A stretch of DNA of 39,427 bases from Pseudomonadota bacterium (GTDB lineage Bacteria > Bdellovibrionota > UBA2428), in assembly GCA_018001635.1 (NCBI GenBank), contig JAGNHS010000028.1, positions 1 through 39,427 of the forward strand. The letters are read 5' to 3'. Positions 15,971 through 24,659 of the stretch are shown piece after piece. The notes under the pieces were generated by a model. It saw nothing but the letters and a program-made list of their open reading frames with translations, did not search any database and had not been told where the DNA came from. Every line of letters starts with the position of its first letter. Position 1 is the first letter of the stretch. The position numbers and the translations under genes are program-made.

Positions 15971-17368
15971 ATGAACTTTAGTGTGCTCATTGTCGATGAC
16001 GAAATCGATATTCAGAGTTCCTTGTCTTTTGCTCTAAAGGACGAAGGATATGAGGTTTATACGGCGTCTTTGCCCAAAGAAGCCAAAGCCATTCTTCGAG
16101 AGAAAACCATTGATGTTGCACTTTATGATGTTTGGTTTCCAGAAGGTGATGGGCTTGAGCTCCTTAAAAGCACTCGCGATGAATTTCCACAAATTATTCC
16201 TGTGATGATGTCGGGGCATGGAAATATTGAACTGGCTATAAAAGCCATTCGTATGGGCGCTTATGATTTTTTGGAAAAGCCCCTAGAGCTCGATAAAGTA
16301 TTATTAGTTTTGAAAAATGCTCTTGAGACAAAAAGGCTCAAGGAAGAAAACCAAAGATTGTCTAATCAAATTTTGTATAAAGCAAAATTGATAGGCGAGT
16401 CTTCGGCCGTTGGAACATTGAAGACCGCTCTTTATAAAGCAGCCTTGGCCAATAGCCCTATCATGTTGGTAGGTGAAAATGGAACAGGTAAAGAACTTTG
16501 TGCTCGCTTGCTTCATCAGCTTAGTTCTCGCCGCGAAGCTTCTTATCACGTTTTGAATTGTGGAGCTTTTGCGAAAGATGAGCTCGAAATAGAGCTTTTT
16601 GGAAGTGAAAAAACTTTGGGCACGAATAAGCCGCAAAGAAAGATTGGATTACTAGAGCAGTCTCATGGTGGGACTTTGTTTTTAGATGAAATTACTTTTC
16701 TCCCGGAAGCTCTGCAAAATAAATTAGCCCAAACTTTAAAAGATAAAAGATTCTCCAGAATAGGTTCTGAGCATGTTCAGCCATTAGATGTAAAATTAGT
16801 AACTGGTTCGAGAAAGAATATTTCTTCTTTAGTGAAGGAGTCTCGATTTTCTGCGGATTTGTATTATTTGCTCAGTGTGATATCTATACCTATACCATCC
16901 TTGAGTGAGCGATTGGAAGATTTGACTCCTTTAATTGATCATTTTCTAGAGAATTTATCTCATGATTATGCTCATAAGAAACCTATGATTAGTGATGAGC
17001 TAATGACTTGGATGAAAACTTATGAATGGCCCGGAAACGTTCGGGAATTAAAAAATCTTCTAGAGCGTATTGTTATTATGAATCCTGATAGAGAAGTTTT
17101 AACTCTTTCTGATCTTCCAGAAGAACTTCAAAATTTGAGTTCTCAACCTTTAAGGGAAGCTCATTTTGAAGATTTTAGAGATCCAGGCGGATCTTTGCGA
17201 CAATTGAGAGCGCAGTTTGAAAAAAGCGTTTTATCGCGAAGGCTTGAAAAATTGAGTGGCAATGTGACTAAGACGGCTGAATCGCTTGGTTTAGAGCGAG
17301 CTCATTTGCATCGAAAACTTAAACAATATGGCATTCAAGCCCAACGTGGAGAAGATACGAACACGTGA
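15971..17368 (+). CDS. ntrX: NtrX-like response regulator lacking the GAFTGA loop
   Basis: NtrC-family regulator paired with the sensor upstream. The receiver domain has Asp9/Asp10, phospho-acceptor Asp53, Ser81 and Lys103. The AAA+ domain has Walker A GENGTGKE (168-175) and Walker B GGTLFLDE (233-240). A Fis-type helix-turn-helix lies at the C-terminus (NVTKTAESLGLERAHLHRKL). The segment following ELFGSEK should be GAFTGA, the sigma-54 contact, but reads TLGTNK (215-220). This predicts a DNA-binding regulator that does not activate sigma-54 polymerase in the usual way. 465 aa, typical. The stop overlaps the pyrF GTG start (GTGA). Confidence 0.9.
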   Translation: MNFSVLIVDDEIDIQSSLSFALKDEGYEVYTASLPKEAKAILREKTIDVALYDVWFPEGDGLELLKSTRDEFPQIIPVMMSGHGNIELAIKAIRMGAYDFLEKPLELDKVLLVLKNALETKRLKEENQRLSNQILYKAKLIGESSAVGTLKTALYKAALANSPIMLVGENGTGKELCARLLHQLSSRREASYHVLNCGAFAKDELEIELFGSEKTLGTNKPQRKIGLLEQSHGGTLFLDEITFLPEALQNKLAQTLKDKRFSRIGSEHVQPLDVKLVTGSRKNISSLVKESRFSADLYYLLSVISIPIPSLSERLEDLTPLIDHFLENLSHDYAHKKPMISDELMTWMKTYEWPGNVRELKNLLERIVIMNPDREVLTLSDLPEELQNLSSQPLREAHFEDFRDPGGSLRQLRAQFEKSVLSRRLEKLSGNVTKTAESLGLERAHLHRKLKQYGIQAQRGEDTNT

Positions 17369-18051
17369 AAACTCAGTCCCGATTGTGTGTCGCCTTAGAT
17401 CTAGAAAATAAAAATGATTGTTTTGCATTGATTGATAAAATTCAAGCATTGCCTATTGTTGTAAAAGTTGGATTGCGTTTACTTCCATTTTTCACTGAAG
17501 CTGATTGGAAAAAAATTAGAGATAAAAAATTGGAATTTTTTTTAGACGCTAAACTTCACGACATCCCCACTCAAGTGGAATCGTCTGTGAAAGCTTGGTG
17601 TGATTTGGGTGCCAGCTTTTTAACTCTACATTTAAGTGGCGGAAGAAAAATGTTGGAATTAGCCTCACGTGCTCGAGAGGGCTCATCGCTGAGATTGTTG
17701 GGAGTGAGTGTCCTGACTTCGTTGTCTCAAAAAGATATCGAAGAACTCAATTTTGGACAGAATTCTCAAGAAGTGGTGTCTCGTTGGGCAAAGATTGCCT
17801 TTGAAAGTGGCGTGGATAGTTTTGTTTCGTCGGTGGCTGAGGTGCCGGCAATTCGAGCTCTTCAAGCTTCTGCTTATTGTTGTTGTCCAGGAATTAGAAT
17901 GCCGGGAGAGGCGGTTCATAGCGATCAAAATCGAAGTTATGAAGTTCAAGAAGCTGTAGCTCAAGGCGTGAATCTCTTAGTCGTTGGTAGAAGTGTGCTA
18001 AAAGCTAAGGACCCTCGCGCTCAAATTGAAAAGATTATTTCTTTTCTTTAA
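17365..18051 (+). CDS. pyrF: Orotidine 5'-phosphate decarboxylase
   Basis: Last step of UMP synthesis: decarboxylation of OMP in the cytoplasm. The N-terminus LCVALDLEN, the active-site block LDAKLHDIPTQV (about 59-70, with the Asp/Lys/Asp catalytic array) and the phosphate-binding region (CCPGIRMPG...DQNRSYE) with LLVVGRSVL near the end mark the family. 228 aa, normal. GTG start overlapping the ntrX stop by 4 nt. The 3' end overlaps the convergent phosphotransferase gene by 17 nt, so no separate terminator fits between them. Confidence 0.95.
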   Translation: MKTQSRLCVALDLENKNDCFALIDKIQALPIVVKVGLRLLPFFTEADWKKIRDKKLEFFLDAKLHDIPTQVESSVKAWCDLGASFLTLHLSGGRKMLELASRAREGSSLRLLGVSVLTSLSQKDIEELNFGQNSQEVVSRWAKIAFESGVDSFVSSVAEVPAIRALQASAYCCCPGIRMPGEAVHSDQNRSYEVQEAVAQGVNLLVVGRSVLKAKDPRAQIEKIISFL

Positions 18052-19942
18052 CTTCTACTTCGTGATTTTTTAGCCCACCTCTTTTGAATAAAAGCGAAGC
18101 TCCTTGATAATAAGAAATCGTTTTTATGGCCAAAGATTCTCGCAGTGAGGCTGAAGCTATGGGTTCTCGTGAGTCTTGACCTCTAAAATATTGGTAAGAA
18201 TTAATCTTCTTTTGTGGACTTAAAATTATAATTCCTTTGGGTGTTAAATAACCAAGTCTTTGATAGGTGCCAATAAAGGCATGTTCGTGGTCGGAGTTAA
18301 TATTTCTATAAATACTTTGTCCGAAAAATGAACTTTCATAGGTCCAGTTGAGAATGTCGAGAATAGTGGGAACAATGTCTAGCTGGCTGGTCATTTTAGA
18401 GTGGACAGCGGGTTTGATAATGCTTGGAGCGTAAAACCAAGCGGGAATTTCATAACCTGTCGGTGGAAGGTCAACGTGACCTGCACTGGTCGCGCAGTGA
18501 TCCGCAACGATGACAAATAAAGTATTTTTAAACCAAGGCTTTTGCTTGGCGCTTTGTAAAAATTCATGGATGGCGTAATCCGTATATTTCACAGCGCCTT
18601 CACGGCTTTTCCCTGAGGGGATATCGATAAATCCGTTGGGATAATTATAGGGCCGATGATTTGTAGTGGTCATTACAAAGCTGAAGAAAGGTTTTTTAGC
18701 TTTGTAAGATTTGTCGGATTCTTTGAGCGTTTTATTAAATAAATCTTGATCGCTGACACCCCAAGCTGTGGCAAAGGTTTGTTCTTTGTCTTTGAATTGT
18801 CCTCGGTCGACAATGTCGAAATCATTGTTTCCATAATAATAATTCATGTTATCAAAGTAGCCGTAGCCACCATAAATAAATTTGGTGTCGTAACCTCTTT
18901 TTTTAAAGACGTGTCCTACTGTGAGTAAATTTTCATTTTTAGGTCTTTTCACTATGGAGCGCCCAGGTGTGGGTGGGAGAGATAATGTGAGAGCTTCCAT
19001 GCCTCGGTCTGTTCTCGTTCCAGTGGCAAATAGGTTGTTTAGAAAAAGACTTTCTCGAGTGAGTTTATCTAAGTGAGGGGTGATTCCGTTTTTGTTGCCA
19101 TTAACACCTATAAATTTAGCACTTAAACTTTCAACAGCAATTAAGACCACATTGTAACGTTTTTCTGGTCCATGATTTATAGTTCTATGGAGAGCAGGGT
19201 GTTCTTTAGTGGCTATCATCTCCGTGCCAGGAATTTGTTTGAAATATTTTTCAACCTCAGACCATACTATTTTTTCTGGGATGCTTCGGTAGGGATGGTC
19301 GAAATCAATTTCATTATTCCAAAATGCAGAAAACAAGCTATAGACACCGTTTTTAGAGAGCTCATAATTATAGCGATTTTGCGCTTCTAAACCATCGTAT
19401 GGCCATAGCAAATAAATCACAGTGGCTGCGAGTAAACTCCAGAGCCAATTGAGAATGGGGTTCATTTGTATGGGGCCGTGTTTTCGTTTTCTGACGTAGG
19501 TGTTAATTAGTGTGAGCAATAGAGCCGCAGAGCCAATCCCTATTAAAATCTTTTTCATAGGAAATGACTCAATGATGTTGTTTATGACTTCAGTGGTATA
19601 AATTAAATAATCAACGGCAATAAAATTAAATCTAGTTTTGTATTCATTCCAGAAAAGAGCCTCTCCTACTACGCTAAAGCAAAGAATTGAGCAAAATATA
19701 AAACTTCCAATAAATTGAACGGGTTTTATTCTTCTAATGAAATTGGGGATAAAAATAGTAAGAGTGGCACAAGCAAAATATACGAAAACTGCGGCTGCAA
19801 AATCCATTAAGAATCCAAATCCAAGAGCAGAAAATAATGGAGCACCGGCTCTGTCGAAGTCGTTCCAGCTGAAGAGCATTATTCCTAGGCGAACTAAAAA
19901 TGAAACTACGAAAAAACAGCTAATCTCAGCGGTAAAATACAT
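18035..19942 (-). CDS. LTA synthase/MdoB-like membrane phosphotransferase (alkaline phosphatase superfamily)
   Basis: Membrane enzyme with about five N-terminal membrane helices (residues 1-190) and a large extracytoplasmic sulfatase-like domain (about 255-600). Recognisable elements: NVVLIAVESLSAKF (metal-binding Glu), FATGTRTDRGMEAL with the nucleophilic Thr, FIYGGYGYFDNMNYYYG, FSFVMTTTNHRPY and VIVADHCAT. Relatives transfer phosphoglycerol (LtaS, OpgB/MdoB) or phosphoethanolamine. In a Gram-negative the likely target is a periplasmic glucan, lipid A or another surface glycan; which one is not visible. 635 aa, normal. Convergent with pyrF. Confidence 0.88.
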   Translation of the reverse strand: MYFTAEISCFFVVSFLVRLGIMLFSWNDFDRAGAPLFSALGFGFLMDFAAAVFVYFACATLTIFIPNFIRRIKPVQFIGSFIFCSILCFSVVGEALFWNEYKTRFNFIAVDYLIYTTEVINNIIESFPMKKILIGIGSAALLLTLINTYVRKRKHGPIQMNPILNWLWSLLAATVIYLLWPYDGLEAQNRYNYELSKNGVYSLFSAFWNNEIDFDHPYRSIPEKIVWSEVEKYFKQIPGTEMIATKEHPALHRTINHGPEKRYNVVLIAVESLSAKFIGVNGNKNGITPHLDKLTRESLFLNNLFATGTRTDRGMEALTLSLPPTPGRSIVKRPKNENLLTVGHVFKKRGYDTKFIYGGYGYFDNMNYYYGNNDFDIVDRGQFKDKEQTFATAWGVSDQDLFNKTLKESDKSYKAKKPFFSFVMTTTNHRPYNYPNGFIDIPSGKSREGAVKYTDYAIHEFLQSAKQKPWFKNTLFVIVADHCATSAGHVDLPPTGYEIPAWFYAPSIIKPAVHSKMTSQLDIVPTILDILNWTYESSFFGQSIYRNINSDHEHAFIGTYQRLGYLTPKGIIILSPQKKINSYQYFRGQDSREPIASASLRESLAIKTISYYQGASLLFKRGGLKNHEVEVKEKK

Positions 19943-20006
19943 GGGAAAGATAATAGCATAGGGCTTAAAGCTTGAAAGCCCTGTTTAAGTGTTTTATCTC
20001 TCAGGC

Positions 20007-20504
20007 ATGCCTTCATTTGATATTAGTTCCGAAGTGAACATGCAGTCGATAGACGATGCCATAAATCAAACAATTAAAGAGATTATTAACCGTTTTGATT
20101 TCAAGGGCATTAAAGTTGAGATCATTCTTGATCAAAAAGAAAAGACTATAAAAATTAGTTCAACTGAAGCTTACAAACTCGAAGCTATTCAAGAAGCCTT
20201 TAATAAACGACTCGTGAAACGTGGCGTCTCTGTTTTAGCTCTCGAATATGGCCCTGAAGAAAAGGCCAGTGGTTCAGGTGCAAGAATTGTTGCCAAGGTT
20301 GCCGCTGGGATTGAGAAAGAAAAGGCCAAAGAAATTGTTGGCATTATTAAAGCCGAAGGAAAAAAGGTCCAAGCTCAAATTCACGACGACAAAGTTAAAG
20401 TTATGGGTAAAAGTCGAGACGATCTTCAGGATTGCATTGCTCTTATAAAATCAAAAGAGGGAAAAATTGGAATTCCCCTCCAATTTGGAAATTTTAGGGA
20501 ATAA
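20007..20504 (+). CDS. yajQ: YajQ family nucleotide-binding protein
   Basis: A member of the YajQ/UPF0234 family, reported in other bacteria to bind nucleotides including cyclic di-GMP. The 165 aa from the conserved MPSFDISSEVN start through GNFRE cover the whole family, with two RRM-like halves. Start at 20007 is set by this family N-terminus; an upstream GTG (19989) would add six non-conserved residues. It is a stand-alone gene, convergent with the flavoprotein (1 nt between stops). Role in this organism is inferred only from the family. Confidence 0.93.
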   Translation: MPSFDISSEVNMQSIDDAINQTIKEIINRFDFKGIKVEIILDQKEKTIKISSTEAYKLEAIQEAFNKRLVKRGVSVLALEYGPEEKASGSGARIVAKVAAGIEKEKAKEIVGIIKAEGKKVQAQIHDDKVKVMGKSRDDLQDCIALIKSKEGKIGIPLQFGNFRE

Positions 20505-20505
20505 T

Positions 20506-21714
20506 TTAAAGGGATTGAGCGGCAGCCCATGCTGAAGCCCAAGCCCATTGGAAATTGTATCCGCCTAGCCAACCTGTAACATCAACAACTTCTCCTATGA
20601 AATAAAGTCCAGGAGCTTTATTAGCTTCCATAGTTTTGGAAGAGAGTTCTGAGGTGTCTACTCCTCCGCGAGTGACTTCGGCTTTTTCATAGCCTACCGT
20701 TGCTGTTGGAGTTAATTCCCAATTTTGAGCTGCCTCAACAAATTTCTCAATTTGTTTATCAGACATGTTAAGAATTGCCGTTTCATTTAATTTCTGAATT
20801 TCACAGAAACTTTCAGAAAATCTTGAAGGCCAAACATCGACTAATAAATTCTTTAATAGACCTTTCACTTTTGAATTTCTTTTTTCATGAATTATTTTCA
20901 AAAGTTTTGAATCAGGGTCGAGGTTTATGGAAATCTTATTTCCCTTTCTCCAGTGAAGTGAGCCCTGTAAAGCCGCTGGGCCGCTGAGCCCCTTGTGAGT
21001 GAAGAGTAAGTTTTCTCGAAAGCTTTTTTTGGAGCAGCTTAATGTGCAATCTAGAGACAAGCCTGATAGTTGTGAGCAAAATTTTGTCCAATTTTTGTCA
21101 AATATAAAGCCATCGAGTGCGGGATGAGTTTCTGTGACCTTCAAATGGAATTGTCTGGCGATTTCATAGCCCCATCCGGTAGATCCGAGTTTAGGAATGG
21201 AAAGGCCACCAGTGGCCACAACGAGAGATTTAGTTTTCATAAGGCCTCGACTGGTGTTTAAAGAAAATCTTAGTCCGTCATTTTCTTCAATTTTTAAAAC
21301 TTCGTGAATTTTAATTCCTAATAGAGTTTGAACTCCTCCCTCTTTGCATTCAAATTTAAGCATTTCAACGATGTCTCGTGCTGAATTTTTGCAAAAAAGT
21401 TGCCCAAGTTTTTTTTCGTAAAAGGGAATTTTATGTTTATAAATGAGTTCGAGAAAAGCTTCAGGTTTATAACGCGATAAAGCTGATTTGCAGAAATGGG
21501 GATTTTCAGACACAAAGTTTTCAGGACTCGTTCCAATGTTGGTAAAATTGCAACGTCCTCCACCGGATATGGAGATTTTTCCACCTTCAGATTTCATGTG
21601 TTCAAGGAGTAAAACTTTCAGATGTCTTTGAGCGGCGTGAAGCGCACACATCATGCCCGCAGCACCAGCCCCAACTATAATCACATCAAAGATATTTTCA
21701 GAAGGAGAATCCAC
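20506..21714 (-). CDS. HI0933-like NAD(P)/FAD-dependent oxidoreductase
   Basis: Flavoprotein of the HI0933/YhiN family. The FAD-binding dinucleotide fold is at the N-terminus (DVIIVGAGAAGMMCALHAAQ, about 10-29). The family-specific EGGKISISGGGRCNFTN (about 43-59) and a second nucleotide motif (LVVATGGLSIPKLGSTG) follow. The C-terminal GLYFIGEVVDVTGWLGGYNFQWAWASA is characteristic. 402 aa, typical. The physiological substrate of this family is unsettled. No signal peptide, so cytoplasmic. Divergent from the GreA/B-like gene across 99 nt. Confidence 0.92.
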   Translation of the reverse strand: MDSPSENIFDVIIVGAGAAGMMCALHAAQRHLKVLLLEHMKSEGGKISISGGGRCNFTNIGTSPENFVSENPHFCKSALSRYKPEAFLELIYKHKIPFYEKKLGQLFCKNSARDIVEMLKFECKEGGVQTLLGIKIHEVLKIEENDGLRFSLNTSRGLMKTKSLVVATGGLSIPKLGSTGWGYEIARQFHLKVTETHPALDGFIFDKNWTKFCSQLSGLSLDCTLSCSKKSFRENLLFTHKGLSGPAALQGSLHWRKGNKISINLDPDSKLLKIIHEKRNSKVKGLLKNLLVDVWPSRFSESFCEIQKLNETAILNMSDKQIEKFVEAAQNWELTPTATVGYEKAEVTRGGVDTSELSSKTMEANKAPGLYFIGEVVDVTGWLGGYNFQWAWASAWAAAQSL

Positions 21715-21813
21715 CTAAGGCTTATTATCATTAGTCTTGCGACACATCGATTAATAAAATCAAGCTCGTTAGTTTAGCGAAGTTATTGTTTTTAGGTTAG
21801 ACTTAGATGCCTT

Positions 21814-22323
21814 ATGGGGCTCTTAAGTCGTGATAGTGCATTAGATTTTAAGAAAAAAATCATAAGCTCTTTGCTTGAAGACTTGGAATCAAAGCTGAAG
21901 CTTTTAACTCATGCTGCTCATGAGGCTCATGTGGCCGCTACACACGAAGAAAGTAAGGCCGAAGATAAATATGATACTCGCGGTCTTGAAGCTTCTTATT
22001 TGGCCGGAGCTCAAGCCAAAAGAGCTTTAGAAATTAAGAAGCAAATAGAGTCTTATAAATTTTTACCCATAAATGTTTTAGCGGATAATGCTCCTATTCA
22101 AATAACCGCACTTGTTGAGGCCGAGTATTCCAGTAAAAAGCAATTATTTTTTATAGTGCCCCAAGGTGGGGGTCTTATTTTGGATATTGCGGGTTTGAGT
22201 TTTCAAATTGTGACCCCCATTTCAAAGATAGGCGAAGAACTTGTGGGGCGTTTTTTAAACGATTCCTTTGAGACAGAGATTAATGGCCAAAATCGAGTTT
22301 ATAAAATCACTCAAGTTTTTTAA
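21814..22323 (+). CDS. GreA/GreB-like transcription elongation factor family protein
   Basis: A 169-aa protein with an N-terminal helical hairpin (about 8-80) containing ATHEESKAEDKYDTRGLEASYLAGAQAKRALEI, which resembles the acidic coiled-coil tip region of Gre-like proteins. A C-terminal beta-rich domain (about 90-169) carries a Gly-rich turn and a GLSFQIVTPISKIGEELVG segment typical of the Gre C-terminal domain. Compared with GreA the hairpin is atypical, so binding in the RNA polymerase secondary channel is likely but transcript cleavage is not certain. Preceded by a divergent 99-nt intergenic region. Confidence 0.72.
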   Translation: MGLLSRDSALDFKKKIISSLLEDLESKLKLLTHAAHEAHVAATHEESKAEDKYDTRGLEASYLAGAQAKRALEIKKQIESYKFLPINVLADNAPIQITALVEAEYSSKKQLFFIVPQGGGLILDIAGLSFQIVTPISKIGEELVGRFLNDSFETEINGQNRVYKITQVF

Positions 22324-22397
22324 TAATTGTTAAATTTTTATTAATTTTTAATTTTTTTAAAATTTAAATATCTTTCTAAGGTACAATTTACATAGGT

Positions 22398-23510
22398 ATT
22401 AAAAAATATGTTTTGCCGTTTTTAATGGCTTTTTACTCCAGCTTTCACGCTATTGCTAAAGTCGCTTTGCCTACTTCTAGTGAATGCATAAGAATTTATG
22501 AATTAGTAAATCATCGAATAACGACGAATGGCTTGAGAAAGGATGCTTTTAGTTTAGATATGGGATCGAGCATTAGGCCACAATCTTCTAATCTTTTTGA
22601 CCTGAATTCTGATTGGTCGCTGGAAGATTTGATTAAAACACGTGCCTGGGTTGATTTAATTAATGGTCAAGATATTAAAACAGCTCTTAATCGATATAAA
22701 CATTTTCGAGAGAATGGTGGCTTATTTAAATTTGCAGATAAAACTTATTATTCTGATAAACCTGTTCCAACCTTGTATATTTCTCGAGCTTATATTCAAA
22801 GCTTTCAAGATTTAGCTGAGGCTTTGGTGCATGAATTAGATCACTTTGTGAGAAGTGATAGAATTATAAAAAAACTAAAAGAAAAGTCGTTTATTGATAT
22901 AGATGTTAACAAAGTATTGAAGGCTCTACTGACATCTTCAACTCATCGAAGATATTTAGAGGATAAAGCCGTTGAAATTGAGTCTAGAGCTCGATCAGAG
23001 AATATTCGACGCCTACTTCAACAAGATAAAAATAAGGAAGCCTTGGTAGAGCTGGAGCAGGATACTGTAGCGAACTTATATGCTCCTTTAGAATCCATGT
23101 CTCTTGAATTAAGGGGTCAAGATAGAATGCATATCTTGAAAGAAAGTTCTGAAGCTGTAGTTTCTCGATTTTTAACTCCTAAAACTTTTAATGCATGGGG
23201 TGGGGATCATATAAACCCAGTTTTTAGTTCCCATATGGAAAATTTAAGATCCATGACTTCTATTAAAGAATTACAAAAATTCATAAATGATAATTTTTTG
23301 AGATCTTCTTATATGCCACAAAATGGAGAAAAGTATTCGAGAAAAGGATTAACTGAGGCTGAGGGGTTTATGATGCAAAGTTATCTCCTCCGAGCATTTG
23401 CTAGGCAAGGAGCTGGGGTTTTAAAAAGTGATTTAATTAAAGAACTTTGGTCGTTTGTTGATTTTGCAGAGAAAAAAATAGTTAAGCCTGGACCAAGTCA
23501 ATTCCCTTAA
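22398..23510 (+). CDS. Exported putative zinc metallopeptidase (HExxH), probable non-standard start
   Basis: A protein of about 370 aa with HELDH in ALVHELDHF (His140, Glu141, His144 counted from the TTG at 22413), the zincin signature. A possible third ligand is in LEDKAVEIESRA about 50 residues later. No known family recognised. TTG (22413) or ATG (22425) starts give a signal peptide with no basic n-region. Reading from ATT at 22398 gives IKKYVLPFLMAFYSSFHAIA, a complete signal peptide; the frame is closed at 22377. Upstream DNA is extremely AT-rich, with an all-A/T 9-bp inverted repeat (22330-22338/22359-22367) and TACAAT at 22382. Its stop overlaps that of the convergent asparaginase by 4 nt. 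Confidence 0.65.
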   Translation: MKKYVLPFLMAFYSSFHAIAKVALPTSSECIRIYELVNHRITTNGLRKDAFSLDMGSSIRPQSSNLFDLNSDWSLEDLIKTRAWVDLINGQDIKTALNRYKHFRENGGLFKFADKTYYSDKPVPTLYISRAYIQSFQDLAEALVHELDHFVRSDRIIKKLKEKSFIDIDVNKVLKALLTSSTHRRYLEDKAVEIESRARSENIRRLLQQDKNKEALVELEQDTVANLYAPLESMSLELRGQDRMHILKESSEAVVSRFLTPKTFNAWGGDHINPVFSSHMENLRSMTSIKELQKFINDNFLRSSYMPQNGEKYSRKGLTEAEGFMMQSYLLRAFARQGAGVLKSDLIKELWSFVDFAEKKIVKPGPSQFP

Positions 23511-24520
23511 TCATTCATTTCTTTTTCAAAACCGACAGCCATCTCACCGTTACTTTTAATGTAACCGCGACTCATAGAAGCGCTATTGTAAGGAAGTGAA
23601 AAATTTCCAAATCGATCTAGAGCAATAACCCCACCTTCTCCACCAATCTTTTTGAGTTTTTCTATGACTTGTGTGGCCGCATCGTTAATACTTAAGGATT
23701 GGTATTCAACTTTTGCCGCAATATCGCGAGCCACAGTCCATCTTATAAAAAACTCACCATGACCAGTGGCGGAGACGGCGCAAGAATCGTCGGCAGCAAA
23801 GGTGCCTGCTCCAATGATGGGGGAGTCTCCTACTCGACCGGGAATTTTTTCATCCCATCCACCGGTAGAGGTGGCAGCAGCAAGGTGGCCGCATTGGTCA
23901 AGCGCAACGGCTCCAACAGTTCCATGTCGCTTGTCTTTTTGATTGGGATTTTTATGAATTTTTCGATTTATAAAATAACTTTGACTTATAGGTTTTAACC
24001 CATGAGCTTTGGCAAAATTTTCAGCTCCTAATCCAACAAACATCACGTTCTCAGATTCAACCATAACTTTTCTAGCAGCCAATATAGGGTTTTTAACGTT
24101 ATGAACAGCGGCGATAGATCCAGCCTTGCGACTTGATCCGTCCATTATGGCCGCATCGAGCTCAACAATTCCTTCTTTGTTAGAAATCCCACCGCGACCA
24201 GCGTTAAAAACGGCAGAATTTTCCATTTCACTGACGGCCATAACTACAACATCAATAGCTGTTGCGCCTGATTTGAGCATATTGTGGCCGTTAATTAAAA
24301 TAGATTTCATAACGGGTGCTCGCTTCAAGCGCTCTTCTTGTGTGGTGTCGCCTGCTCCACCATGGATAGCGAGAGTAAAATTTTCAGTTTTCCTACATTC
24401 ACTTTGATGTAAATTGAGTGAGATGTTTTTTGGTTTTTCATTTTTAGATTGAGGGCTCATACAAGCTGGTAGGAGAGTTAAGGTGTAAAATCCAGCTATG
24501 ATCTTAAGATGATTTTTCAT
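23507..24520 (-). CDS. Isoaspartyl peptidase/L-asparaginase (T2 Ntn-hydrolase), lipoprotein
   Basis: Plant-type asparaginase family enzyme. It hydrolyses beta-aspartyl dipeptides and often asparagine after autocleavage before a catalytic Thr. The N-terminal block is FTLAIHGGAG (about 48-57), the cleavage site is HG/TVGAVALD with Thr201, and GRVGDSPIIGAGTFADD and ATGHGEFFIRW follow. A clear lipobox LPAC (Cys20) after a hydrophobic segment makes it a predicted lipoprotein, whereas many family members are cytoplasmic. 337 aa, normal. It is divergent from a cyanophycinase-family gene (139 nt between starts). Together they could cleave cyanophycin to beta-Asp-Arg and then to Asp and Arg. Confidence 0.9.
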   Translation of the reverse strand: MKNHLKIIAGFYTLTLLPACMSPQSKNEKPKNISLNLHQSECRKTENFTLAIHGGAGDTTQEERLKRAPVMKSILINGHNMLKSGATAIDVVVMAVSEMENSAVFNAGRGGISNKEGIVELDAAIMDGSSRKAGSIAAVHNVKNPILAARKVMVESENVMFVGLGAENFAKAHGLKPISQSYFINRKIHKNPNQKDKRHGTVGAVALDQCGHLAAATSTGGWDEKIPGRVGDSPIIGAGTFAADDSCAVSATGHGEFFIRWTVARDIAAKVEYQSLSINDAATQVIEKLKKIGGEGGVIALDRFGNFSLPYNSASMSRGYIKSNGEMAVGFEKEMND

Positions 24521-24659
24521 GAATCAGTATTTAACATGAGTCGGAAGCCAATATCACTAAGTTCTAAATAATGTCCTAATGCATAAATTAAATCATGAGC
24601 TAGATTCGATTTTATTTAAAAGATCGAGTAATTTTTTTTCATAGGGAATCGGAGGGCTT

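Noticed and set aside
22330..22367. Inverted repeat TTAAATTTT/AAAATTTAA as a terminator after the Gre-like gene
   Set aside because: It contains only A and T, so the stem would be unstable; inverted repeats arise easily in such AT-rich DNA. It is mentioned only as composition.
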